A stretch of 64,000 nt of DNA from Ramlibacter sp. GTDB lineage: Bacteria; Pseudomonadota; Gammaproteobacteria; Burkholderiales; Burkholderiaceae_C. The notes beneath the pieces are model-generated. The model ran no database searches, was not told the DNA's origin, and saw only the letters and a list, made by a program, of their open reading frames with translations. Numbering within the stretch: the first letter of the stretch is position 1; each line of letters starts with the position of its first letter. The position numbers were made by a program, and so were the translations under genes. The stretch is from NCBI GenBank assembly GCA_030695945.1, contig JAUYOG010000006.1, positions 62,001 to 126,000 of the forward strand, in the 5' to 3' direction. Below, piece by piece: positions 45,901-54,581 of the stretch.

Positions 45901-47606
45901 GCGGTCTCCCCGAGGGCGCCGAGTGCCTTGCCCACGGCATGGACCAGCGTCGCGTCGACGCTCTCGCCCGTGGCGGCCACGTAGCTGTCGGGCCGCACCA
46001 GGGCCCAGGCGTGGCCGAACACATGGCAGGCGCCCTGCAGGTGTCCCAGCGGGTCGCGAACGTATTCGCGCGCCGCCACCCGGTCGTCGGCGCCGGCCAC
46101 CTGCACGCAGCGCAGCGGCGCGGTTTCGGCCAGGTCGCGCAGCCGCGCAAGCCCCTGGGAGCTTGCTTCGCCGAACAGCAGCAGGAGCAGCCGGCCGTCG
46201 GCCCACTGCAGCAGGTCGTTCACGGTGCCTCGCGACCCGTCCGCCCACTGGAAGCCCACGTTCTGCACCGACTGGCCGCCGGTGGGCTCGCAGGCGCTGG
46301 ATCGCGAGTAGGGATTGGCGATCGCCATCCGCCCGGTGTTGATGAATTGCCGCGCGAAAACGTATTGCCGTGCGAGGCCAAGTGCGGCATCGCGGAACAG
46401 TTTTTCCACCCCGGCGGCGGGGCGCAGGAAGCGGGCGGTGCGATTGGTCACCAGCACGTTCTGCTGGGCCGCCTCATGGCGTTCCTCGTGGAAGCTGTCC
46501 AGCAGTGCAGGCGCCGCGCGGCCCTTGATCACGGCGGCAAGCTTCCATGCAAGATTGTCCGCATCGGCCACGCCGGTGTTGCCCCCGCGGGCGCCGAACG
46601 GGCTCACCACCTTGGCCGAGTCGCCCATGAAGAACACCCGGCCGTGCCGCATGCGGTCGATGCACTCGCTGCGATAGGCGTAAGGGCCGACCCACACGAT
46701 CTCCACTTGGCAATCCGCACCGAACTGGCGGGCGAGCCGGTCGCGCACCACGTCCTCCCGGCTCACGTACTCCGGGTCGGCGTCGGGCGGCATCTGGTAG
46801 TCGATGCGCCAGACGTCGTCGCCCATCAGGTGTTGCCATACGGCCCGGTTCTCGTTGAACGGCGCTTCGATCCAGGTGTGGCGCTCGGTCGGGGGCCGGT
46901 GGGTGAAGCGCACGTCGGCGATGCACCAGCGGTCGTCACCCTTCTTTGCCGTGACCGAAGCGCCCACCCATTTGCGAAACGGGCTGTGCGAGCCGGTGGC
47001 ATCGATGACATGGTCCGCGCGAATGCGATAGTCGCCGGCCGGCGTGGTCACGGAGAGCGTCGCGCATTCGTTGTTCTGCTCGAAGGCCGTGACGCGGTTG
47101 CACCAGCGCAGCTGCACATGGCCGAGCTGCCCGATACGGTCGACCAGGTAGGCCTCGATGTAGAACTGCTGGATGTTGATGAAGGGCGGCTGGCTCGACA
47201 GGTTGTAGCCGCTCTGCTGGCGCAGGTCGAAGGAGTAGACCTCGTCCTTGCCGGCGAACGTGCGTCCCACGCTCCACTGGATGCCCTTGGCCGCGATCCG
47301 TTCGTAGATGCCCAGGCGCTGGAAGATTTCCAGCGACTTCTGCGTGTAGCAGATGCCGCGCGAGGATGCGCCTTTCGCGCCCACGGTGTTGTCTTCGTCC
47401 AGCAGCACGGCCTGGATGCCGTAGCCGGACAGGGCGCAGGCCATCGTGAGCCCGGTGAGGCCCCCGCCCACGATGACGATGGGATGGTGGCTGGGCTCGC
47501 CGTTGGCGATCTCGGGTGGCGCGACGAAGGGGTACTCCGGCAGCACGTACCCGCGCCCCTGCGAGAACTCATTGGTCACGGGTGTTTCGGCGTAACTGCC
47601 CGCCAT
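45897..47606 (-). CDS. FAD-dependent aromatic-ring monooxygenase (MhpA/PheA-like)
   Basis: 569 residues. The FAD site IVIVGGGLTGLTMACALSGY follows an N-terminal extension of ~40 residues; the second FAD motif is HVIDATGSHSPFRKW and the third is GRVFFMGDSAKVVSPFGARG. The C-terminal thioredoxin-like domain begins after ~residue 400. Enzymes of this group hydroxylate phenolic acids with NAD(P)H and oxygen, with MhpA (3-(3-hydroxyphenyl)propionate hydroxylase) as the named relative. The actual substrate is unknown. It is flanked by DUF2783 and a VOC gene as in other Burkholderiales. Confidence 0.82.
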   Translation of the reverse strand: MAGSYAETPVTNEFSQGRGYVLPEYPFVAPPEIANGEPSHHPIVIVGGGLTGLTMACALSGYGIQAVLLDEDNTVGAKGASSRGICYTQKSLEIFQRLGIYERIAAKGIQWSVGRTFAGKDEVYSFDLRQQSGYNLSSQPPFINIQQFYIEAYLVDRIGQLGHVQLRWCNRVTAFEQNNECATLSVTTPAGDYRIRADHVIDATGSHSPFRKWVGASVTAKKGDDRWCIADVRFTHRPPTERHTWIEAPFNENRAVWQHLMGDDVWRIDYQMPPDADPEYVSREDVVRDRLARQFGADCQVEIVWVGPYAYRSECIDRMRHGRVFFMGDSAKVVSPFGARGGNTGVADADNLAWKLAAVIKGRAAPALLDSFHEERHEAAQQNVLVTNRTARFLRPAAGVEKLFRDAALGLARQYVFARQFINTGRMAIANPYSRSSACEPTGGQSVQNVGFQWADGSRGTVNDLLQWADGRLLLLLFGEASSQGLARLRDLAETAPLRCVQVAGADDRVAAREYVRDPLGHLQGACHVFGHAWALVRPDSYVAATGESVDATLVHAVGKALGALGETA

Positions 47607-47630
47607 GGAGCCTCCTCGTTGCTGTGCTTC

Positions 47631-48251
47631 TTACTTGTTCTTGACGAATTCGGGGCGGTCGTTGCGCTGGGGTTTGAGCGGCTCGCTCGCCTTGCCCGCG
47701 GCACGGTCCCGTCGCCATTGTTCCTTGCGGGCCGTCCACTCGGCGAGGCGCGTGTGGGCCGTCTTGCTCTCCTGCAGCATCTGGAACTCGTCCGCGAGCT
47801 GGGCCGTGAGTTCCAGCCGGACGCCGTTGGGGTCGAAGAAATAGATGCTGTGGAAGATGTGGTGATCCGTCACGCCCAGCACCTCGATGCCGTGCCCTTC
47901 CAGCCGGGCCTTCATGTCGAGCAGGGCCTGCCGCGAATCGACACGGAAGGAAATGTGGTTCACCCACAAGGGGTTATTGGGCGATGGCTGCGCGGCCTCG
48001 TCATCCCCGAGGTCGAAGAAGGCGATGAAGGAGCCGTCCTGCAGCCGGAAGAAGAAGTGCGTGTAGGGACAGTATTCGCCCGTGCTCGGCACGTAGTCGC
48101 TCTGGATGATGTGGTAGAGCGGCAGCCCCAGGATGTCTTCGTAGAAATGACGTGTTTCCTCTGCATCCTTGGCCCGGTAGGCGACGTGGTGCAGCTGGTG
48201 GACGGGCGCCGGCGCGGGCAGGGCGGCGGCATCTTTGGGAACGGCGGCCAT
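47631..48251 (-). CDS. VOC-family (glyoxalase/extradiol dioxygenase fold) protein
   Basis: 206 residues. Two beta-alpha-beta-beta-beta modules: the first begins QLHHVAYRAKDAEETRHFYE, the second VNHISFRVDS and ends in FFDPNGVRLELTA. The metal ligands expected for the fold are the histidines in HHVAYR and NHISF and the glutamate in RLELT. A basic tail of ~45 residues follows. It is the first gene of the trio and probably acts on the product of the monooxygenase, for example in ring opening; that is inferred from the neighbourhood only. Confidence 0.78.
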   Translation of the reverse strand: MAAVPKDAAALPAPAPVHQLHHVAYRAKDAEETRHFYEDILGLPLYHIIQSDYVPSTGEYCPYTHFFFRLQDGSFIAFFDLGDDEAAQPSPNNPLWVNHISFRVDSRQALLDMKARLEGHGIEVLGVTDHHIFHSIYFFDPNGVRLELTAQLADEFQMLQESKTAHTRLAEWTARKEQWRRDRAAGKASEPLKPQRNDRPEFVKNK

Positions 48252-48273
48252 AAGCTCTCCTGGATTTACTAAT

Positions 48274-48291
48274 GCGTAACGCGTTTACTAT
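48274..48291 (-). promoter_or_regulatory. short dyad and possible -10 box upstream of the VOC gene
   Basis: The palindrome GCGT-A-ACGC (48274-48282) lies 23 bp upstream of the VOC start codon. On the minus strand TATAGT (48286-48291) just before it could be the -10 box; no good -35 is seen. The arrangement would suit a repressor of the MarR, IclR or TetR type, but no regulator gene is adjacent. Confidence 0.25.
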
Positions 48292-48497
48292 ACCGTAATT
48301 CTCGAACCGATCTGTTTGCAGTCGAAATCGAGTTCGTATAAACTATCGAATGTCGTCACTTAATAGTTGTTATCAATTGATTGCATTGATGCAGCCAATT
48401 AGACGGGGGTGCCCAGGCGGACTAATCTCCAAAGGTCTTTGACCCCCGTGTTCAAGGCGACGAAACGTTTCATCAACCCAACTAGGAGATTCCCAAA

Positions 48498-48920
48498 ATG
48501 GCAGCACTCAAAGGCTCCAAGACGGAAGAAAACCTGAAGGCCGCCTTCGCCGGCGAATCCCAGGCGAACCGCCGCTACCTGTATTTCGCAAACAAGGCCG
48601 ACGTCGAGGGCCAGAACGATGTGGCGGCGCTGTTCCGCTCCACGGCGGAAGGCGAGACGGGCCACGCGCACGGCCACCTGGAGTGGCTCGAGCAGTGCGG
48701 CGACCCGGCCACCGGCCTGCCCATCGGCCCGACCCGGGACAACCTGAAGGCCGCTGTTGCGGGCGAAACCCACGAGTACACCGACATGTACCCGGGCATG
48801 GCCAAGACGGCCCGCGAAGAAGGCTTCGACGAAGTGGCCGACTGGTTCGAGACGCTGGCCAAGGCCGAGCGCTCGCACGCCAACCGCTACACCCGGGCGC
48901 TGAACGAGCTGGTCGACTGA
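48498..48920 (+). CDS. rubrerythrin-like di-iron protein (short type)
   Basis: 140 residues, good ribosome binding site TAGGAG before ATG 48498. Helical ferritin-like fold with the paired E-x-x-x / E-x-x-H motifs: [41 protein letters not shown], and [11 protein letters not shown]. The C-terminal rubredoxin domain of classical rubrerythrin is absent. It likely reduces peroxide or stores redox equivalents. It heads a three-gene group with the Fe-S protein and DUF3501. Confidence 0.88.
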   Translation: MAALKGSKTEENLKAAFAGESQANRRYLYFANKADVEGQNDVAALFRSTAEGETGHAHGHLEWLEQCGDPATGLPIGPTRDNLKAAVAGETHEYTDMYPGMAKTAREEGFDEVADWFETLAKAERSHANRYTRALNELVD

Positions 48921-48936
48921 ACGAGGCTCCTCGGTG

Positions 48937-48964
48937 TTGGGCGCTGCCGCGAGGCAGCGCCCAA
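48937..48964. repeat. strong intergenic hairpin after rubrerythrin
   Basis: A perfect 12-bp stem TTGGGCGCTGCC / GGCAGCGCCCAA with a GCGA tetraloop. No T-run follows, so it is not a classical terminator. It may lower read-through into, or stabilise mRNA before, the Fe-S gene. Confidence 0.6.
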
Positions 48965-48993
48965 TGCCAAGCATGCTTTAACGAGAGAAGAAC

Positions 48994-50349
48994 ATGTCCG
49001 TACCCCGCGAAGGCAACCTCGAGGCACCCACCCGCCACCCGATCGACTGGAAAAATCCCGAGTACTACGACGAGGCCAGGACGTTCCATGAGCTGGAGCG
49101 CATCTTCGACATCTGCCATGGCTGCCGGCGCTGCGTGAGCCTGTGCGGCGCGTTCCCGACGCTGTTCGACCTGGTCGACGAGGGCAAGACCGGCGAGGTG
49201 GATGCGGTGGAGAAGCAGGACTTCTGGAAGGTGGTCGACCAGTGCTACCTGTGCGACCTGTGCTACATGACCAAGTGCCCCTACGTGCCGCCGCACGAGT
49301 GGAACGTGGACTTCCCGCACACCATGCTGCGCGCCAAGGCCATCAAGTTCAAGAAGGGCGGCGTGAGCTTCGGCGAGAAATTCCTGTCGTCCACGGACCT
49401 TCACGGCCAGTTTGCCGGCATCCCGATCGTGGTCCAGGTCGCCAATGCCGTGAACCAGACCAAGCCGGCGCGCGCGGCGATGGAGAACATGCTGAACGTG
49501 GACCGCAACGCCTGGCTCCCGGCGTTGGCCACGCGCAAGTTCCGCGCGGGTGCGCCGAAGTCGAAGGACTTCGCGATCCGGGAGGGCGCCAAGACGCCGG
49601 GCAAGGTGGCGATCTTCTCCACCTGCTACATCAACTACAACGAGCCGGGCATCGGCCATGACCTGCTCAAGGTGCTGGACCACAACGAGGTGCCGTATGT
49701 CCTGGTCCACAAGGAAAAGTGCTGTGGCATGCCCAAGCTGGAGCTGGGCGACCTGGAGTCGGTGAACCAGTCCAAGGAAGCCAATATCCCGGTCCTGGCG
49801 AAGTATGCGAAGGAGGGCTACGCCATCCTCACCGCCGTGCCGAGCTGCACCCTCATGTTCAAGCAGGAGCTGCCGCTCATGTATCCCGACGACGCCGACG
49901 TGCAGGCCGTCAAGGAAGCGATGTGGGATCCGTTCGAGTACCTGATGCAGCGCAAGCGCGACGGGCTGCTCAAGACCGACTTCAGCCGGCCGCTGGGAAA
50001 GGTCAGCTACCACGTGCCCTGTCACAGCCGCGTGCAGAACATCGGCAAGAAGACCGAGGAGATGTTCAAGATGGTGCCGGGCACTTCGGTGCAGACCAAC
50101 GAGCGCTGCTCCGGCCATGCCGGCACCTTCGGTGTGAAGAAACCCTTCCACGAGATGGCGATGAAGATCGGCAAGCCGCTCTTCAAGCGCATGTCCGAGC
50201 ACCCGGACGGCGGCCTGCCCGACTACATCAGTTCCGACTGCCCGCTGGGCGGCCACCACATCGACCAGGGGTTCGACCGCAACTCGCTGGGCACGCCCCG
50301 GCTGGCGCATCCGCTCACGCTGATGCGGATGGCCTACGGGATCGAATGA
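48994..50349 (+). CDS. Fe-S oxidoreductase with CCG domains (GlpC/heterodisulfide reductase-like)
   Basis: 451 residues. Two cysteine clusters for 4Fe-4S centres are near the N-terminus: CHGCRRCVSLC and CYLCDLCYMTKCPYVPP. Two CCG-type domains follow, seen as CCGMPKLELGDLE and CHSRVQNIGKKTE with CSGHAGTFG. No FAD domain, so it must take electrons from a partner. The conserved neighbours rubrerythrin and DUF3501 suggest a role in electron supply to the di-iron protein. ATG 48994 follows GAGAGAAG. Confidence 0.85.
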   Translation: MSVPREGNLEAPTRHPIDWKNPEYYDEARTFHELERIFDICHGCRRCVSLCGAFPTLFDLVDEGKTGEVDAVEKQDFWKVVDQCYLCDLCYMTKCPYVPPHEWNVDFPHTMLRAKAIKFKKGGVSFGEKFLSSTDLHGQFAGIPIVVQVANAVNQTKPARAAMENMLNVDRNAWLPALATRKFRAGAPKSKDFAIREGAKTPGKVAIFSTCYINYNEPGIGHDLLKVLDHNEVPYVLVHKEKCCGMPKLELGDLESVNQSKEANIPVLAKYAKEGYAILTAVPSCTLMFKQELPLMYPDDADVQAVKEAMWDPFEYLMQRKRDGLLKTDFSRPLGKVSYHVPCHSRVQNIGKKTEEMFKMVPGTSVQTNERCSGHAGTFGVKKPFHEMAMKIGKPLFKRMSEHPDGGLPDYISSDCPLGGHHIDQGFDRNSLGTPRLAHPLTLMRMAYGIE

Positions 50350-50350
50350 C

Positions 50351-50380
50351 GTCATTGCGGGCTTGACCCGCAATCCAGGA
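50351..50380. repeat. REP-like palindrome between the Fe-S and DUF3501 genes
   Basis: ATTGCGGG-N5-CCCGCAAT inside the sequence GTCATTGCGGGCTTGACCCG..., which continues as CAATCCAGGA. This is a well-known intergenic palindromic repeat type of proteobacteria; the reverse strand translates in the familiar SWIAGQARND pattern. It begins 1 bp after the Fe-S protein stop, and its right end supplies the AGGA of the DUF3501 ribosome binding site. Confidence 0.75.
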
Positions 50381-50386
50381 CTTTCT

Positions 50387-50977
50387 ATGCAACTCACCGG
50401 ACACATTACCCCCGACAGCCTCATGACTTTGGAGGCGTACAGCAAGTACCGCAAGGCGCACAAGGCCGACGTCATCGCCCACCGCAAGCTGCGCAGCGTG
50501 CCGCTGGGCGACCACGTCACGCTGCAGTTCGAAAGCGAGATGACAATCCGCTACCAGATCCAGGAGATGCTGCGCATCGAAAAGATCTTCGAGGAAGAGG
50601 GGATCACGCAGGAGATCGAGGCCTACGCACCATTGATGCCCGACGGCGGCAACTGGAAGGCGACGATGATGATCGAGTACCCCGACGAGAACGAGCGGCG
50701 GCGCGAGCTGGCGCGGCTGATCGGCGTGGAGGACCGCATGTTCGTCGAGGTGGAAGGGCACGGCCGCGTCTACGCCATCGCCGACGAGGACCTGGACCGG
50801 GAGAACGACGAGAAGACCTCGGCGGTGCATTTCGTGCGTTTCGAATTCACGCTGTCCATGGTCTCCGCCATCAAGGCCGGCGCGAGCGTGAAGCTCGGTT
50901 GCGACCACCGCAACTACCCGGCGCACGTGACGATAGCGCCCGAAACGCTGGCCTCGCTGGCCGGCGACCTCAGGTAG
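50387..50977 (+). CDS. DUF3501 family protein
   Basis: 196 residues from ATG 50387 (MQLTGHITPDSLMTLEAYSK). The family is defined by YRKAHKADVIAHRKLRSVPLG and the segment IRYQIQEMLRIEKIFEEEGI; the C-terminal half reads VHFVRFEFTLSMVSAIKAG. No catalytic motif is evident. Function unknown. In many betaproteobacteria it follows rubrerythrin and a CCG Fe-S protein, as here, so it probably works in the same oxidative-stress or electron-transfer process. It overlaps convergent ugpQ by 8 bp. Confidence 0.85.
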   Translation: MQLTGHITPDSLMTLEAYSKYRKAHKADVIAHRKLRSVPLGDHVTLQFESEMTIRYQIQEMLRIEKIFEEEGITQEIEAYAPLMPDGGNWKATMMIEYPDENERRRELARLIGVEDRMFVEVEGHGRVYAIADEDLDRENDEKTSAVHFVRFEFTLSMVSAIKAGASVKLGCDHRNYPAHVTIAPETLASLAGDLR

Positions 50978-51724
50978 GCGGGAACAGGTCGACCCGGTCG
51001 GTGATGATGCCGTCGGTGCCGAGGTCGATCAGGCGCCGGGCGGCCCATTCGTCATTGACGGTGTAGCTCAGGCAGCGGAAGCCCGCGCTCTGCGCCTGCG
51101 TGACGCTGCTGCGGTCCCACAGCGCGTGGTTGCAGACGATGGCCGCGCATTCCAGCATCAATGCCGTCTCCAGCCAGCCCTTCCAGAGCGTGTCGAGCAA
51201 CAACCCGCGCGGCAGGTTGGCGGCCGTCGCCATAGCGCCTTCCAGCGCCTCGGGCCGGAACGACGTGAGCAGCGGAGGCACGGGCGCGTTGTTCCACAGG
51301 CGGTCCGCATGCCGCGCCACGACCTCGCCGGTCTCGCGTTCCGTGCCGGGCGTGGGCTTGATCTCGATGTTCAGGAAGTAGCCGTTCGCGAGGCAAAAGC
51401 GCGAGACATTCTCCAGCGTGGGGAGGGGCTCGCCCGCGAATGCGCGGGAGTGCCAGCCGCCGGCATCCAGTCGTGCGAGCTCGTTCCACGCATGGTCACC
51501 GCCCACATCGCTGGCAGCCGGCCCGAAGATCTCACGCGCGTTGGTCGTGCGCCCGAGTGTCGCGTCGTGCATCAGGAACGGAACGCCGTCGGCCGAAAGC
51601 TTGGCGTCGCACTCGAACATGCGGTAGCCATGCTGCGCGCCGAGGCGGAACGCCGCCAGCGTGTTCTCCGGCGCCAGCTTGCCCGCGCCGCGGTGCGCGA
51701 CCCAGCGCGGGTACGGCCAGTCAT

Positions 51725-51728
<4 letters not shown>
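50970..51728 (-). CDS. ugpQ: glycerophosphodiester phosphodiesterase
   Basis: 252 residues, cytoplasmic (no signal peptide). It cleaves glycerophosphodiesters to glycerol-3-phosphate and an alcohol. The GDPD motifs are [19 protein letters not shown] (His-Arg, Glu) and [20 protein letters not shown] (Glu, Asp, His). Last gene of the ugp operon; its ATG overlaps the ugpC stop by 4 bp. The substrate is delivered by the UgpBAEC transporter. Confidence 0.93.
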
Positions 51729-52732
<1,004 letters not shown>

Positions 52733-52749
52733 GTTTTTCTAATCAGTTG

Positions 52750-52773
52750 GGGACAGAACTGAAGATCTGTCCC
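52750..52773. repeat. hairpin between ugpE and ugpC
   Basis: An 8-bp perfect stem GGGACAGA / TCTGTCCC with an 8-nt loop in the 51-bp gap. The GGGGACAG...CTGTCCC type recurs widely in Burkholderiales genomes, so this may be a REP-like element rather than an attenuator. Confidence 0.45.
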
Positions 52774-52783
52774 GCAAAGTCAT

Positions 52784-53638
52784 TTATTTTTCCGTATCCA
52801 CCAAGCCCTTGACGAACCATTTCTGCATCAGGATCACGACGATCGCGGGCGGCAGCATCGCCAGGATGGCGGTGGCCATCACGACGTTCCACTCGATGTA
52901 GACCTCGCCGAAGATCAGGCGCTTGATGCCCATCACGATGGGATACATGCTTTCCTCGGTGGTGACCAGCAGCGGCCACAGGTACTGGTTCCAGCCGTAG
53001 ATGAACTGGATGACGAAGAGGGCGGCCATCGACGTCTTCGACAGCGGCAGCAGCACGTCCTTGAAGAAACGCATGGGGCCGGCGCCGTCCATGCGCGCGG
53101 CCTCCACCAGTTCATCGGGCACCGTCAGGAAGAACTGGCGGAACAGGAAGGTTGCGGTGGCCGAGGCGATCAGGGGCACCGTCAGGCCGGACATCGTATT
53201 GAGCATCTTCAGGTCGGAAATGACCTGATAGGTGGGCACGATGCGCACCTCCACCGGCAGCATCAGCGTGACGAACACCATCCAGAAGATGATGGTCTTG
53301 AAGGGAAAGCGGAAGTACACGATGGCGAATGCCGACAGCAGCGAGATTGCGATCTTGCCGAGGGCGATGATCAGCGCGCTGGCCAGGCTGATGCCCATCA
53401 TGGGCAACGCCGGCGCGACGGTGGCGCCGGCTTCCGTCTTGCCACCGAAAAGCGCGAAACGGTAGCTCTCCACGATGTTGGTCCCGGGCAGGAGCGAGAT
53501 CGGGTTGCTGCTGGAGATCTGCTGGGCGGTCTGGGTGGAGCCGACGAAGGTGACGTAGATCGGGAAGAAGACGATCACCACCCCGATCGCGAGGATGAGG
53601 TGAGTGAAGAAGTCGAGGATGGGGGTGCGCTGGACCAT
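52784..53638 (-). CDS. ugpE: glycerol-3-phosphate ABC transporter permease
   Basis: 284 residues with six predicted helices. The cytoplasmic EAA loop that contacts the ATPase reads ELVEAARMDGAGPMRFFKDV followed by LLPLS. The N-terminal helix is LILAIGVVIVFFPIYVTFVG. It starts one base after the ugpA stop, so translation is coupled. Forms the membrane channel with UgpA. Confidence 0.92.
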   Translation of the reverse strand: MVQRTPILDFFTHLILAIGVVIVFFPIYVTFVGSTQTAQQISSSNPISLLPGTNIVESYRFALFGGKTEAGATVAPALPMMGISLASALIIALGKIAISLLSAFAIVYFRFPFKTIIFWMVFVTLMLPVEVRIVPTYQVISDLKMLNTMSGLTVPLIASATATFLFRQFFLTVPDELVEAARMDGAGPMRFFKDVLLPLSKTSMAALFVIQFIYGWNQYLWPLLVTTEESMYPIVMGIKRLIFGEVYIEWNVVMATAILAMLPPAIVVILMQKWFVKGLVDTEK

Positions 53639-53639
53639 A

Positions 53640-54521
53640 TCAGTAGTGGACCTTCTTCTCCACGAAGCGGAACTGGAAGACCGTCAGGGCCGCGACGATC
53701 ACCATCAGCACGACCGACTGCGCCGCTGAGCCGTTGATGTCCAGCGCCTTGAACCCGTCGTAATAGACCTTGTAGACCAGGATGGCGGTTTCCTTGCCCG
53801 GGCCGCCGTGCGTGGCCGCGTCGACGATGGCGAAGGTCTCGAAGAACGAATAGATGATGTTGATCACCAGCAGGAAGAACGTCGTGGGCGACAACAGCGG
53901 GAACACGATGGTCCAGAAGCGCCTCCAGGGGCCGGCGCCGTCGATGGTGGCGGCCTCGATCAAGGAATGCGGGATCGACTGCAGGCCCGCCAGGAAGAAC
54001 AGGAAGTTGTACGACAGGTGCTTCCAGATGGCCGCCATGACGATCAGCGCCATGGCGTGGTTGGCATTCAGGAGGTGGTTCCAGTCGAAGCCCATTTCGA
54101 TCAGCGCGTAGCGGATCACGCCGTAGGGCGAAGCGAACATCATCAGCCACAGGACGCCCGCCACCACCGGTGCCACCGCGTAGGGCCAGATGAGCAGCGT
54201 CTTGTAGAGGCCGGCGGCGCGGATCACGCGGTTGGCCAGCACGGCGAGCAACAGGGAGATCGCCAGGCCGCCCACGGAAACCAGGATCGAGAAGATGGCC
54301 GTTGTGTAGAACGAGTCGAGGTAGCTCGGGTCGTCGATCAGCCGCTGGAAGTTGGCGAATCCCACGAACTCGCTGCTGGAGCCGAAAGCGTCCTGCTGCA
54401 GCACGCTCTGGTACAGCGCCTGCCCCGCGGGCCAGAAGAAGAACACCAGAATGATGGCCATCTGCGGCGCGATCAGCACCCAGGGCAGCCAGGTGGATTT
54501 GAAAAGGACCCGTTTCTCCAT
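53640..54521 (-). CDS. ugpA: glycerol-3-phosphate ABC transporter permease
   Basis: 293 residues, six predicted helices. EAA motif: SLIEAATIDGAGPWRRFWTI. N-terminal helix LPWVLIAPQMAIILVFFFWP as in UgpA/MalF types. It lies 60 bp downstream of ugpB, with a strong hairpin in the gap, and pairs with UgpE. Confidence 0.92.
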   Translation of the reverse strand: MEKRVLFKSTWLPWVLIAPQMAIILVFFFWPAGQALYQSVLQQDAFGSSSEFVGFANFQRLIDDPSYLDSFYTTAIFSILVSVGGLAISLLLAVLANRVIRAAGLYKTLLIWPYAVAPVVAGVLWLMMFASPYGVIRYALIEMGFDWNHLLNANHAMALIVMAAIWKHLSYNFLFFLAGLQSIPHSLIEAATIDGAGPWRRFWTIVFPLLSPTTFFLLVINIIYSFFETFAIVDAATHGGPGKETAILVYKVYYDGFKALDINGSAAQSVVLMVIVAALTVFQFRFVEKKVHY

Positions 54522-54530
54522 CCTGCAAGA

Positions 54531-54554
54531 GCAAGCCCCCTTGCGGGGGCCTGC
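54531..54554 (-). promoter_or_regulatory. hairpin between ugpB and ugpA
   Basis: On the minus-strand RNA the arms GCAGGCCCCC and GGGGGCUUGC pair over 10 bp with one G-U wobble, around a GCAA tetraloop. It lies between the binding-protein gene and the permease genes, the place where many ABC operons carry a processing or partial-termination hairpin that gives excess binding protein. Confidence 0.6.
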
Positions 54555-54581
54555 TTTTCTCCTCGTGTAAGAGAGGCTAGT

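Noticed and set aside
48508..50520. Minus-strand open frame of 670 codons opposite the rubrerythrin and Fe-S genes
   Set aside because: Crosses two real genes and a REP-like palindrome; no recognisable domain. It is an antisense artefact of codon bias.
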